Source: DASSBR01 sp035708085 (GTDB lineage: Bacteria; Pseudomonadota; Gammaproteobacteria; Natronospirales; DASSBR01). Taken from it: a stretch of DNA of 36,232 bases. Below the pieces are notes generated by a model. The model searched no databases and was not told where the DNA came from. It saw only the letters and a program-made list of their open reading frames with translations. Positions within the stretch are counted from its first letter, which is position 1. Each line of letters opens with the position of its first letter. The translations under genes were made by a program, and so were the position numbers. Positions 23,709-32,342 of the stretch are shown here, in pieces. The stretch lies in NCBI GenBank assembly GCA_035708085.1, contig DASSTE010000026.1, positions 1 to 36,232 on the forward strand, read 5' to 3'.

Positions 23709-24461
23709 TTATAACTGCTGGCGGTAGAAGCGTGCGAGTTGCGCGTAGACCTGCGGCAGGTTCGCGCGCAATTCGGCCGGTTGCTCGAAGAATGCTTCGC
23801 TCGTTACCGCGAAAAACTCCGCCGGGCTCGTCAGCGCGTACGCATCGACCGGCAGCGACCGATCATTCCGGTAATCGTCGTGCAGCCGATCCCATGCACC
23901 GGTAAAAGCCTCGACCCAATTCTTTCTCTCCATGCGCCGGTGCAACGGTGGAAAGCCGTTGATGTCGCCGTTCAGCATGTCGAGCTTGTGCGCCATCTCG
24001 TGAATGACGACGTTGTGCCCGGGCGGCTGCTCGATCTGCTGCACGTCGGCCCACGACAGAATCACCGGCCCGCGGCCCCACGCTTCGCCGGCGAGCACAT
24101 GCTCGGTCCGATGTACGACGCCGGCGACGTCCATCTGCTCGCGGCGCGGCACGAACAGTTCGGGGTAAATCACGACGCTCACCCAGCCGTCGTACCAGTC
24201 GAAGCCGAGCTTCAAAATCGGCACGCACGCGTGCGTTGCGATCAGTACGCGATCCGCCTCGTCGAGCGTCAGCCCCTTCACCGGCTCGATCGACTTGCGG
24301 TCGAGAAACAGCGTCGCCAGCACCCGCAGCCGCGCCTGGTCCGACGCGCCCAGCCGCTGCGCCGGCCTGCAATGGTCCAGCGCACGCCGCCAGTGCGGCT
24401 CGCTGATCGGATGCCTTGCGACCGCGCGCCGCTCGCGCCAGTTTTTGATTTTTTCGAACAT
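23709..24461 (-). CDS. mtfA: MtfA-type zinc peptidase (M90 family)
   Basis: A 250-residue cytoplasmic metallopeptidase of the MtfA family. The zinc motif VVIHEMAHKLD gives H154, E155 and H158, and SPAEFFAVTSEAFFE supplies the third ligand E215, as in E. coli MtfA. In E. coli MtfA binds and titrates the glucose repressor Mlc, easing expression of ptsG; whether that partner exists here is unknown. The start at 24461 lacks a strong ribosome site. It diverges from the S9 peptidase gene with a 55-base gap and follows no visible operon partner. Confidence 0.9.
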   Translation of the reverse strand: MFEKIKNWRERRAVARHPISEPHWRRALDHCRPAQRLGASDQARLRVLATLFLDRKSIEPVKGLTLDEADRVLIATHACVPILKLGFDWYDGWVSVVIYPELFVPRREQMDVAGVVHRTEHVLAGEAWGRGPVILSWADVQQIEQPPGHNVVIHEMAHKLDMLNGDINGFPPLHRRMERKNWVEAFTGAWDRLHDDYRNDRSLPVDAYALTSPAEFFAVTSEAFFEQPAELRANLPQVYAQLARFYRQQL

Positions 24462-24481
24462 GCCGGCCTACATAGGGCTTG

Positions 24482-24490
24482 TGCTAGCAT
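24482..24490 (+). promoter_or_regulatory. extended -10 promoter element of the S9 peptidase gene
   Basis: TGC-TAGCAT fits an extended -10 box and sits 26 bases before the ATG. No -35 box is visible. The surrounding GTGCTAGCATTGGCGG is very like the sequence before the hydrolase gene at 28031. Confidence 0.4.
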
Positions 24491-24516
24491 TGGCGGCCTT
24501 GTTACCGGGAGTCGCC

Positions 24517-26589
24517 ATGAAATTCACGCTCCGTTTGCCGCTCGCTGTCGCCACCCTGCTGATCTTTGCCGCGCCGGCCTTCGCCGCGCCGCCATCCGAC
24601 CATAATGCCGAGATTCGCACGATCCTGCATCGCCTCGGCGAAGCGCAGCACCCGCGGGGCGTCGCCCTCTCGCCCGACGGCACGCACCTCGCGTGGATCG
24701 TCCACACCGACAACGGCGATCGCCTCGCCATCGCCAACTTCGACGGCTCGCACAAACAGGTTGTGGCGCTCCACAAGACATTCAAGAAGTGCAAGGCGCG
24801 CGATGCGGTCTGGTCGCCCAACAGCAAGACGCTCGCATTTTTGAGCAACTGCGGCAGCGACACGCACCATCACGCGCAGCGCGACATTTACCTCGTCGAT
24901 ACAACCACGACGCCGCTCAAGGCACAGCGGCTGACGCACCTGACCGGCTACGCCCACGACCTCGACTGGGCACCGGGCGGCAAGACGCTCGGCCTGCTCT
25001 ACATCAAGGGCGACACGCACCAGAGCGGTGCGACGAGCCCGACCAAAGAGCGCGTGGGCGTGATCGGCGTCAGCGGCGTGCAGCACCAGCAGATGGCGGT
25101 GGTCGATGTGGCCGATGGCAAGGCGCACACGCTGACGCCTTACGGCTTGTTCGTTTACGAATTCACCTGGGCGCCAAAAGGTAACCGCCTCGCCTACATC
25201 GCCGCGCCGCCGCCCGGCGCAAACAACTGGTGGGTTGCGAAGCTTTACACGCAGGCGATGAACGCCGCGCAGCCGCGCGTGGTCGTCGATCCCGGCAAGG
25301 TTCGCGGCTCGCTGCACGGCCTGCAGATTGCACTGCCGCGCTTCTCGCCGGACGGCTCGAAAATCGCATTCATCGGCGGCCTGATGAGCGACCGCGGCGC
25401 AACCGCCGGCGACATCTATATCGTCCCGGCTGCCGGCGGCGATGTTGTCGACGTGACGCCGGGCATCCAGATGTCGCCGTCATGGCTCGCCTGGACGAAC
25501 AACGATCACCTGCTGGTGTCGTCGATCGCCGGTGGGTCGTCGCGCGTGTCGCTGTTCACGCTGCACGACGGCCACGCCAGCGGGCACCCGCTATTCACGC
25601 AGGACGCATCAATCGGCAACGGCAAGGCGGCCTCCGCGATTGCGCTGTCAGGCAATTACGCCGACTTCGCATTCGTGCACAGCACGTTCGACCGGGCGCC
25701 CGAGATTTACACCGGCCGCTTCCGCATGAACGACGGCCAGCCGACCGGCGTCAGTTCAAAACCGCACGCGGTCACGCACCTCAACGCCGGCCTCAAGCCG
25801 TTGTGGGGCAAGGCGGAGTCGGTGACCTGGACCGACGAAGGCTACGACGTGCAGGGCTGGCTGCTGTTCCCGGCCCATTACGACCCGCACAAGACCTACC
25901 CGATGATCGTCTACGTTCACGGCGGCCCGTCCTGGGCGGTGCGGCCGAGCTGGCCGCGCGTCGGCTACGGCGGCGCGCCGCTGTCCGCGCTCGGCTACTT
26001 CGTGCTGTTTCCGAATCCGCGCGGCAGCAAAGGCCAAGGTGAAAAGTTTGCCCAGGCCGTGCGCCGCGACATGGGCTACGGCGACCTGCGCGACATCCTC
26101 GCGGGCGTCGATACGGTAGAGAAAAAGTACCCGATCGACGACAACCGGCTGGGCCTGACCGGCTGGAGCTACGGCGGCTTCATGAGCATGTTCGCGCCGA
26201 CCCAGACGCGGCGCTTCAAAGCGGTGGTCGCCGGCGCAGGCGTGTCCGACTGGAAGAGTTATTACGGCGAAAACTCGATCGACCAGTGGATGATTCCGTT
26301 CTTCGGCGCCTCCGTTTACGACGCACCGAAGGTGTACGCCAAGAGTTCGGCGATCAATTTCATCAAGAACCAAAAAGCGCCGACGCTGATCCTGGTCGGC
26401 GAGCGCGACGCCGAATGCCCGGCGCCGCAGTCATTCGAATACTGGCATGCGCTGCGCGCGATGGGCGTGCCGACGAAGCTGGTGGTTTACAAGGGCGAAG
26501 GCCATCACTTCATGCAGCCGGCGCATCGGCGCGACGCGTTGGAGCGGGCACTGGCATGGTTCCAGAAGTATCTCGGCACCGGCAAATGA
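24517..26589 (+). CDS. secreted S9 family (prolyl oligopeptidase type) peptidase
   Basis: A 690-residue serine peptidase with a Sec signal ending AFA|APP at about residue 23. A beta-propeller of WD/TolB-like blades (RGVALSPDGTHLAWIV; DAVWSPNSKTLAFLS) is followed by an alpha/beta-hydrolase domain. Catalytic residues are S551 in GWSYGGF, D631 in GERDAECP and H663 in GEGHHF, the S9C arrangement. VYVHGGPSWAVRPSW is the oxyanion region. It would trim peptides in the periplasm. ATG 24517 is chosen for the signal peptide and a CGGGAG upstream. Converges on the MATE gene with only seven bases between. Confidence 0.94.
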   Translation: MKFTLRLPLAVATLLIFAAPAFAAPPSDHNAEIRTILHRLGEAQHPRGVALSPDGTHLAWIVHTDNGDRLAIANFDGSHKQVVALHKTFKKCKARDAVWSPNSKTLAFLSNCGSDTHHHAQRDIYLVDTTTTPLKAQRLTHLTGYAHDLDWAPGGKTLGLLYIKGDTHQSGATSPTKERVGVIGVSGVQHQQMAVVDVADGKAHTLTPYGLFVYEFTWAPKGNRLAYIAAPPPGANNWWVAKLYTQAMNAAQPRVVVDPGKVRGSLHGLQIALPRFSPDGSKIAFIGGLMSDRGATAGDIYIVPAAGGDVVDVTPGIQMSPSWLAWTNNDHLLVSSIAGGSSRVSLFTLHDGHASGHPLFTQDASIGNGKAASAIALSGNYADFAFVHSTFDRAPEIYTGRFRMNDGQPTGVSSKPHAVTHLNAGLKPLWGKAESVTWTDEGYDVQGWLLFPAHYDPHKTYPMIVYVHGGPSWAVRPSWPRVGYGGAPLSALGYFVLFPNPRGSKGQGEKFAQAVRRDMGYGDLRDILAGVDTVEKKYPIDDNRLGLTGWSYGGFMSMFAPTQTRRFKAVVAGAGVSDWKSYYGENSIDQWMIPFFGASVYDAPKVYAKSSAINFIKNQKAPTLILVGERDAECPAPQSFEYWHALRAMGVPTKLVVYKGEGHHFMQPAHRRDALERALAWFQKYLGTGK

Positions 26590-26596
26590 CGTAAGG

Positions 26597-27970
26597 CTAT
26601 GTCGGGCCGCGGCTCGGTGACTGCCCCACCAGGTTATGCCGCTGCCATGAGCCGCGCGCGAACCAGAGGCATGTCATCAGCACCGACAGCACGTTGCTCG
26701 CCGGCAGCGCAATCCAGATGCCGAGTTCCTTGAGCGACGTCAGGGCAAGACCCCACGCGAGCGGCAGGCGCAGTATCCAGAACGAGACCAGCGTCAGCGT
26801 CATCGCGGCGACCGTTGCGCCTGCGCCGCGCATGGCGCCCAGCAGCACCATTTGCACGCCGATCAGGCCAAACGTGAAGGCGACGATTTCGAGGATCAGC
26901 CCGCCTTCCGCGATCACCGGCTGCACGCCGGGAATGAATGCCGCGATCAGCGGGCGCGCGAACACGAACACGACGACACCCGCGAGTGTCAGCACCACGA
27001 ACGACACCACCGCGCTCAACGTGGCCGAGCGCACCGCGCGCGGCATCAACCCCGCGCCGATGTTCTGGCCGACCAGGGTGGTCGACGCCATCGCAAAACC
27101 CATCGCCGGAATGATGATGAAACTCACCACCCGCTGGACGACGCCGTAGGCCGCGACCGGCGTCGCGCCGAAGCCGGCGACCAGCGTCATCATCACCGCC
27201 ATGCCGAACGCGCGCGTGGCCTGCTCGATCGACGACGGCCCGCCGAGCGTGATCAGGCGCTTCAGCAGCGCCCAGTCCGGTGGCAGATTCGCAACGCGCA
27301 AATGCACGCCGTAACGGCCGCTGAACAGCAGCCACAGCCCCACCGCCGCGGCGATGCCTTGCGTGAAGATCGTCGCCAGCGCCGCGCCGGCGACGCCGAG
27401 TGCGGGAATAGGTCCGTAGCCGAGGATAAACAGCGGGTCGAGGCCGAGATTCAGCAGCACCGTTCCCAGCACGATCACGAACGGCGTCTTGACCTCGCCC
27501 ACGCCGCGCAGCAGCGACTGGAACGTGAAATAGGAAAACAGAAACACCATGCCGATGAACGTGATCCGCAGATAGGCCACCGCGCCCGGCAGCACCGCCG
27601 GCGGCGCGCCCATCAGGCGCATCAGCATCGGGCTCGCGAAGTAGCCGGCAACCGCAACGATAATCGACACCATGACGTTCGCCGTCAGCGTCTGCGCAGC
27701 GACATGATCCAACTGGCGCTGATCGCCCCGCCCCTTGAACTGCGCCACCATGATCGTACCGGCGATCGCGAAGCCGGACACCAGCGCAATCATCAGGAAA
27801 ATGATCGGAAAGCTCATCGACACCGCGGCGACGGCGGCCTCGCCGAGGCGCCCGACCCAGAACGTGTCGGTGAGCTGGTACGCCGTCTGCAGGATGTTCG
27901 CGGCCACGATCGGCGCGGCAAGCGAAAACAGCGCTTTGACGATGGAGCCTTGGGTGAGATCGCGGGGCAT
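26597..27970 (-). CDS. MATE family efflux transporter
   Basis: A 457-residue inner membrane protein with about twelve helices, in two homologous halves. The N-terminal SLAAPIVAANILQTAYQLTDTFWVGRLG is diagnostic of the NorM/DinF superfamily; GQNIGAGLMPRA in the second half corresponds to the repeated signature. Such proteins export drugs or metabolites using a proton or sodium gradient. The substrate cannot be inferred. It diverges from the hydrolase gene at 28031 with a 60-base gap. Confidence 0.93.
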   Translation of the reverse strand: MPRDLTQGSIVKALFSLAAPIVAANILQTAYQLTDTFWVGRLGEAAVAAVSMSFPIIFLMIALVSGFAIAGTIMVAQFKGRGDQRQLDHVAAQTLTANVMVSIIVAVAGYFASPMLMRLMGAPPAVLPGAVAYLRITFIGMVFLFSYFTFQSLLRGVGEVKTPFVIVLGTVLLNLGLDPLFILGYGPIPALGVAGAALATIFTQGIAAAVGLWLLFSGRYGVHLRVANLPPDWALLKRLITLGGPSSIEQATRAFGMAVMMTLVAGFGATPVAAYGVVQRVVSFIIIPAMGFAMASTTLVGQNIGAGLMPRAVRSATLSAVVSFVVLTLAGVVVFVFARPLIAAFIPGVQPVIAEGGLILEIVAFTFGLIGVQMVLLGAMRGAGATVAAMTLTLVSFWILRLPLAWGLALTSLKELGIWIALPASNVLSVLMTCLWFARGSWQRHNLVGQSPSRGPT

Positions 27971-27991
27971 TTTCGAAATATGTCTCGGAAG

Positions 27992-28000
27992 TGCTAGGAT
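27992..28000 (+). promoter_or_regulatory. extended -10 promoter element of the ester hydrolase gene
   Basis: TGC-TAGGAT is an extended -10 box 30 bases before the ATG; TTTCGA (27971-27976) is a weak -35 at 18 bases. The block GTGCTAGGATTGCGGG closely repeats that of the S9 peptidase promoter. Confidence 0.4.
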
Positions 28001-28030
28001 TGCGGGCCAGGGTTAATACCGGAGCTTCTC

Positions 28031-29995
28031 ATGAGTTCATCGATCGCTCTTCGCCCGCTGCCTCGTTTTGCGCTCGCTCTCGGGGCATTGTCGTTCGCGC
28101 TCGGCGCCTGGGCCGGCCCGCCGAAGATCAAGTACCCGAACTACAACGAGACACCGGCGCACTTCAAGCCGAAAACTCAAGGTTTCGAGTACACGCGCCG
28201 CATCGTCGAGATCCCGATGCGCGACGGCGTCAAGCTGCACACGGTGATTATCGTCCCCAAGTGCGCCAGGCACGCGGGCATACTGCTCACGCGCACGCCT
28301 TACAACGCCGACGCGCTGACCAGCCATGCAGCGAGCGGCCATCTGGGGCCGATACTGGAAGGCTACGACAACGTCACCGACATCATTAAGGAAGACTGCT
28401 ACATCCGCGTCGTCCAGGACATTCGCGGCAAGTACGGCTCCGAAGGCGGCTACGTGATGAACCGGCCGCTGCATGACAACCCGCTCAACCCGACGCCGGT
28501 CGATGACGCCACCGATGCGTACGATACCATTGCGTGGCTGGTGAAGCATGTACCGGAAAGCAACGGCAAGGTCGGCATCATCGGCATTTCCTACGACGGC
28601 TACGAGCCGCTGGTCGCGCTGGTTCATCCGAACCCCGCGCTGAAAGTCTCGGTGCCGATGAACCCGATGGTCGACGGCTGGATGGGCGACGACTGGTTCC
28701 ATCATGGCGCGTTCCGCGAGCAGAACATGCCGTACATCTACCGGCAGGAGGCGAGCCGCAACAACAAGTACCCGTGGTGGCGCAACTATTACGACGACTA
28801 CGACGTATACATGCACGCGGGCTCGGCCGGCGCGCTCGCCCGCCTGCACGGCATGCAGCAGCTCGGCTTCTGGCGCGAACTGGTCAAGCACCCGGCCTAC
28901 GACCAGTTCTGGCAGAGCCAGGCGATGGACAAGATCCTCGCGAAGCTGCCGCTCAAAGTCCCGACGATGCTCGTCGCGGGGCTCTGGGACCAGGAAGACA
29001 TTTATGGCGCCCCGGCGGTATACCGGGCGCTGGAGCCGAAAGACAAGCACAACAACATGGTGTATCTCGCGATGGGCCCGTGGTATCACGGCCAGGAGAT
29101 CGGCGACGGCAGCCATCTCGGTGCGATCCGTTTTGGCAGCGATACCGGCAAGTATTTTCGCGAGCACATCCTGCGCCCGTTCCTCGCGCACTACCTGAAG
29201 GACGGCGCGCCCCCGATGCACGTCGCGCCGGTCAACATCTACGCGACCGGCGTCGATCATTGGGAGCAGCTCAAGTCGTGGCCGGCTTGCAGCGCCAGCG
29301 GCTGCCAGATCAAGCCGACGCCGCTGTACCTCGAATCGCACTTCGAGCTTGGCTTTGCACAACCTTCGGCGGCCGGCGCGAATTACGATCAATACATCTC
29401 CGATCCGGCGAAGCCGGTGCCGTATCGTCAACGGCCGATTCACCCGATCAGTTCGCCCGAAAGCACCTGGCACCAGTGGCTGGTCGACAACCAGAGCTTC
29501 GCTTCCGGCCGCCCCGACGTCCTGACTTACGAAACGCCGGTGCTGACGCACCCGGTGAAAATCGCCGGCCGGCCGCTTGTGCACCTGGTCGCCTCGACCA
29601 GCGGCACCGACAGCGACTGGGTCGTCAAGCTGATCGACGTGTATCCGCCGCAGGTCGCGGCGCAGCCGGAAATGGGCGGCTACCAACTGGCGGTGTCGAT
29701 GGACATCTTCCGCGGCCGCTATCGGCAGAGTTACAGCGATCCGCAGCCGATCACGTCGAACAAGCCGTTGCTCTACAAGTTCCCGCTACCGGTCGCGAAC
29801 CACGTGTTCCTGCCGGGCCACCGCATCATGGTGCAGATCCAGTCGAGCTGGTTCCCGCTCTACGATCGCAACCCGCAGAAGTTCGTGCCGAATATCTTCC
29901 TGGCCAAGCCGGACGATTACATCAAGGCAACGCAGCGGGTGTACCACGAGCCGGGGCACGAGACGTATATCGAATTGCCGCTGGTGAAGAAATAA
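28031..29995 (+). CDS. secreted CocE/NonD hydrolase, alpha-amino-acid ester hydrolase-like
   Basis: A 654-residue exported serine hydrolase of the S15/CocE class. The signal ends near AWA|GPP. The nucleophile is S187 in GISYDGYEP, D320 and H353 (GPWYHG) complete the triad. The motif GLWDQEDIYGAP supplies E322 and D323, and MVDGWMGDDWFHHGAFRE supplies D215; these are the three-acid cluster that binds the alpha-amino group in alpha-amino-acid ester hydrolases, enzymes that act on beta-lactams such as ampicillin and cefalexin. A jelly-roll domain ends the protein. GGAG lies six bases before the ATG. A cupin gene follows after four bases. Natural substrate unknown. Confidence 0.92.
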   Translation: MSSSIALRPLPRFALALGALSFALGAWAGPPKIKYPNYNETPAHFKPKTQGFEYTRRIVEIPMRDGVKLHTVIIVPKCARHAGILLTRTPYNADALTSHAASGHLGPILEGYDNVTDIIKEDCYIRVVQDIRGKYGSEGGYVMNRPLHDNPLNPTPVDDATDAYDTIAWLVKHVPESNGKVGIIGISYDGYEPLVALVHPNPALKVSVPMNPMVDGWMGDDWFHHGAFREQNMPYIYRQEASRNNKYPWWRNYYDDYDVYMHAGSAGALARLHGMQQLGFWRELVKHPAYDQFWQSQAMDKILAKLPLKVPTMLVAGLWDQEDIYGAPAVYRALEPKDKHNNMVYLAMGPWYHGQEIGDGSHLGAIRFGSDTGKYFREHILRPFLAHYLKDGAPPMHVAPVNIYATGVDHWEQLKSWPACSASGCQIKPTPLYLESHFELGFAQPSAAGANYDQYISDPAKPVPYRQRPIHPISSPESTWHQWLVDNQSFASGRPDVLTYETPVLTHPVKIAGRPLVHLVASTSGTDSDWVVKLIDVYPPQVAAQPEMGGYQLAVSMDIFRGRYRQSYSDPQPITSNKPLLYKFPLPVANHVFLPGHRIMVQIQSSWFPLYDRNPQKFVPNIFLAKPDDYIKATQRVYHEPGHETYIELPLVKK

Positions 29996-29999
29996 ACAC

Positions 30000-30464
30000 A
30001 TGCCAAAACTCGACCTGGATTCGATCCCGCGCCACACCGGTTCCTCTTACCCGGCGCCATTCGACGAACCCTGCGCCGCTCGCGTCCGCCAGCGCCTCGG
30101 CGACGCCGGCGGTCTGACCGACTTCGGCGTCAATCGCCTGGAACTGGCGCCGGGCGCATGGTCGAGCCAGCGTCACTGGCATTCGGGAGAGGACGAGTTC
30201 GTCTACGTACTGTCGGGCGAACTTGTCCTTGTCACCGACGCCGGCGAAGAAGTGCTGCGGTCCGGCGACTGCGCGGCTTTCCCGAAGGGCGAGCCGGACG
30301 GGCACCAACTCATCAACAAATCGAACGGGCCCGCGATCTGCCTCGAAGTCGGCAGCCGCAGCAAAGAAGACATCTGCAGCTATTCCGATATCGACATGCG
30401 CATCGACAGCCGCGACGAGATTTATACGCACACGGACGGGACACCGTATCCGCCACGCGGCTAA
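30000..30464 (+). CDS. single-domain cupin protein
   Basis: A 154-residue cytoplasmic cupin. Motif 1 (GAWSSQRHWHSGEDEFVYVLSG) provides H59, H61 and E66 and motif 2 (PKGEPDGHQLINKS) provides H102, the usual 3-His/1-Glu metal site. The C-terminal YSDIDMRIDSRDEIYTHTDG is shared by cupins found beside transport or sugar genes. Role could be a dioxygenase, isomerase or small-molecule binder; the sequence does not decide. It follows the ester hydrolase by four bases, so probably the same transcript. Confidence 0.9.
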   Translation: MPKLDLDSIPRHTGSSYPAPFDEPCAARVRQRLGDAGGLTDFGVNRLELAPGAWSSQRHWHSGEDEFVYVLSGELVLVTDAGEEVLRSGDCAAFPKGEPDGHQLINKSNGPAICLEVGSRSKEDICSYSDIDMRIDSRDEIYTHTDGTPYPPRG

Positions 30465-30474
30465 TGAGCAACGG

Positions 30475-31083
30475 CTGGCCGGCGGCGCCGCCGCCGGCTG
30501 CGCCTGGTTCCTCGCGACCGGCGCCGCCGTCCAGATCGCCCACGCCGACACCGTAGCGACTAACGCGTTCAGTGCGTACCTGCGCGGCCCCGGCAGCGAC
30601 TGGCTGCAAGCGGCCTACTACATCTTCGCGGTGGCGCTCATACTGCTGGCGGTGCGAATGACAGCCGACCGCCGCGCACGAAGCCTGTGCGCGGCGGCGC
30701 TATTGGTAATCGTCGCCTGCGCCGTCACCCTCGTCGCCTATACGTACAGCCCATGGCCGCTGCCCGGCGACCCGTCAATCCATCTACGCGAGAACATCCA
30801 CAAGGTCAGCGCGCTAACCGCCTTTGCCGGTATCACCATCGTCATGTTTCTTGTCGCGCCGCTGCTTTGGCACACATCCGCACGAGCCGTCTTCCTGGCG
30901 TTTGCGGCAATCCTGCTGCTGGTGGAACTCGGCGCCGCGTTCGCGCCGACCTTTGGACTCAGCGGTTACGCGATACTGGAAAAAATCGCCATCGCCGGCA
31001 TCGTGCTATGGCTGATCGCCGCCGCGATCCGCCTCATCCTCGACGAAACGCAATCACCTGCTCGGCCGCAGCAACGCCGGTGA
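30475..31083 (+). CDS. DUF998-like membrane protein with non-standard or frameshifted start
   Basis: About 203 residues with six probable membrane helices, starting with AGCAWFLATGAAVQIA, then YYIFAVALILLAV, LLVIVACAVTLVAY, and containing the PGDPSIHLRENIHKVSALTAF loop seen in DUF998 proteins. Function unknown. No ATG, GTG or TTG precedes the first helix in this frame after the cupin stop. An ATG that overlaps the cupin stop (TAATG, 30464) opens the wrong frame and ends after 30 codons. Either CTG at 30475 starts the gene or a one-base loss near 30466-30500 has broken it. The 3' end overlaps the converging oxidase gene by 50 bases. Confidence 0.6.
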   Translation: MAGGAAAGCAWFLATGAAVQIAHADTVATNAFSAYLRGPGSDWLQAAYYIFAVALILLAVRMTADRRARSLCAAALLVIVACAVTLVAYTYSPWPLPGDPSIHLRENIHKVSALTAFAGITIVMFLVAPLLWHTSARAVFLAFAAILLLVELGAAFAPTFGLSGYAILEKIAIAGIVLWLIAAAIRLILDETQSPARPQQRR

Positions 31084-32251
31084 GATAGGCACCGTGCGCT
31101 GTTGAGAAATCGGTTGGCGAACAGGCTTCGCCGGCGAAGAACAGGCGGTTTTCCACGGGCGCGGCGAGCGCTGCGCGGCAGTCGGCCTTGCCGGGCCGCG
31201 CGTGAGAGTAGGCGCCGCGCGAGAACGAATCCCGGCCCCACGCGTGCAGGCCCAACGGCTTGATCCGGCCGCCAAAATCATTGCCGAGCTGATCCTTCAA
31301 TTCCGCCAACGCGAAATCGAAAAAGGCATCGATACCGCCCCTCTCCAATTCCGCCGCCAGACCGCCGCCAAAGTACCCTTCGATATACGGCCTGCCGAAG
31401 GGCCGCAGGTGATAGGCGGCGGTGCCGATCCTGTCGGTATGGCCGAGCAGGCTGCTGTCCGGCTTGAACTCCTCCGCATCAGCAAGCGATAAAAACAGTT
31501 TGTCCGCGAAACCAAGCGGCAGCCCCAGCGCCGCCTCCGTCTTCTCCGGCAATGCCGGAGCAAATAAGTCTTCAGTGATCAGGCTGGTCGGCAGCGTGAC
31601 GATGGCGGCATCGGCGGCAATCGTCCCAGCCGCTATTTCCAGCTTCAGCCGCCGGCCGGAATGATCGATATGCCGCACCGGGCAGTTGAGGCGAACCGGC
31701 AGCCCGGCGCCGTACCCGGCGATGACCGATCCGTAGCCCTCCGCAACGCGCCAGTTCACGCCGCTGTCGTCATAGCGGGCCAGATCGCGCGCCGAGATGC
31801 GTTCGAGTTCGGCACCGCTGATGAACGTCGTAATCGCCTCGATCAGCGGATTCCAGCGGCACGACCCATCGAGGAATTTAGACGCTGCGCAATCCGGGTC
31901 GGTGTCGGGCAGGGCTTCAGCCCGCGCATTGAATGCCTGAAAAGCTGCCTGAAAATCCGCCTGCTCGGCCGGCGGAAAACCCATCGCCGGCCGCATCCAT
32001 GGCGGCGGGGTCCGGTCGATGGCACATCCCTGCGCCTCCGCGATCTCGCGCCACGGGTTCCGATCGCCGGAATGCAGCCAGCCGCACCCCAGGTCGAGCG
32101 GCAAATCGCGTTGCGCCGCAACCGTCCATGCCCGCCCGCCGAGCCGCGAGCGCGCCTCAAGAATCAGACAATCAATGTGTGCGTCGCGCAGCCGCCGGGC
32201 CGCCGCGATACCGGCTGCGCCGCCGCCGATGATCGCAACCTGAATTGGCAT
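31034..32251 (-). CDS. flavin amine oxidase family protein
   Basis: A 405-residue FAD enzyme of the monoamine/polyamine oxidase group. The FAD-binding GGGAAGIAAARRL is at the N-terminus, followed by EARSRLGGRAWT, the conserved second motif, and a C-terminal LFFAGEACSPTDFSTAHGA, which contacts the flavin. Substrate may be a polyamine or other amine. ATG at 32251 is used because AGGA lies upstream at the right distance and family members begin right at this point; GTG at 32275 would add eight residues. No signal peptide, so cytoplasmic. Converges on the DUF998-like gene with a 50-base overlap. Confidence 0.9.
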   Translation of the reverse strand: MPIQVAIIGGGAAGIAAARRLRDAHIDCLILEARSRLGGRAWTVAAQRDLPLDLGCGWLHSGDRNPWREIAEAQGCAIDRTPPPWMRPAMGFPPAEQADFQAAFQAFNARAEALPDTDPDCAASKFLDGSCRWNPLIEAITTFISGAELERISARDLARYDDSGVNWRVAEGYGSVIAGYGAGLPVRLNCPVRHIDHSGRRLKLEIAAGTIAADAAIVTLPTSLITEDLFAPALPEKTEAALGLPLGFADKLFLSLADAEEFKPDSSLLGHTDRIGTAAYHLRPFGRPYIEGYFGGGLAAELERGGIDAFFDFALAELKDQLGNDFGGRIKPLGLHAWGRDSFSRGAYSHARPGKADCRAALAAPVENRLFFAGEACSPTDFSTAHGAYLTGVAAAEQVIAFRRG

Positions 32252-32280
32252 TTGGAAAAATCCTGCCGATGACACGCGAA

Positions 32281-32307
32281 TTGTAGCAACTCCGGCAGTA
32301 GTACAAT
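32281..32307 (+). promoter_or_regulatory. possible promoter of the phosphodiester glycosidase-domain gene
   Basis: TTGTAG (32281-32286) and TACAAT (32302-32307) are separated by 15 bases, shorter than optimal. The -10 matches five of six bases. It sits 35 bases before the ATG. Confidence 0.35.
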
Positions 32308-32342
32308 GCCACCCGTGCCGGCGTCTCTCTTCGGGAATAAAA

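Noticed and set aside
24295..24516. Upstream extension of the S9 peptidase frame
   Set aside because: It overlaps the mtfA 5' end, reads as Arg/Ser-rich noise, and the signal peptide starts at ATG 24517.
28037..29686. Minus-strand frame of 549 codons opposite the ester hydrolase
   Set aside because: Shadow frame; the plus strand has signal peptide, triad and ribosome site.
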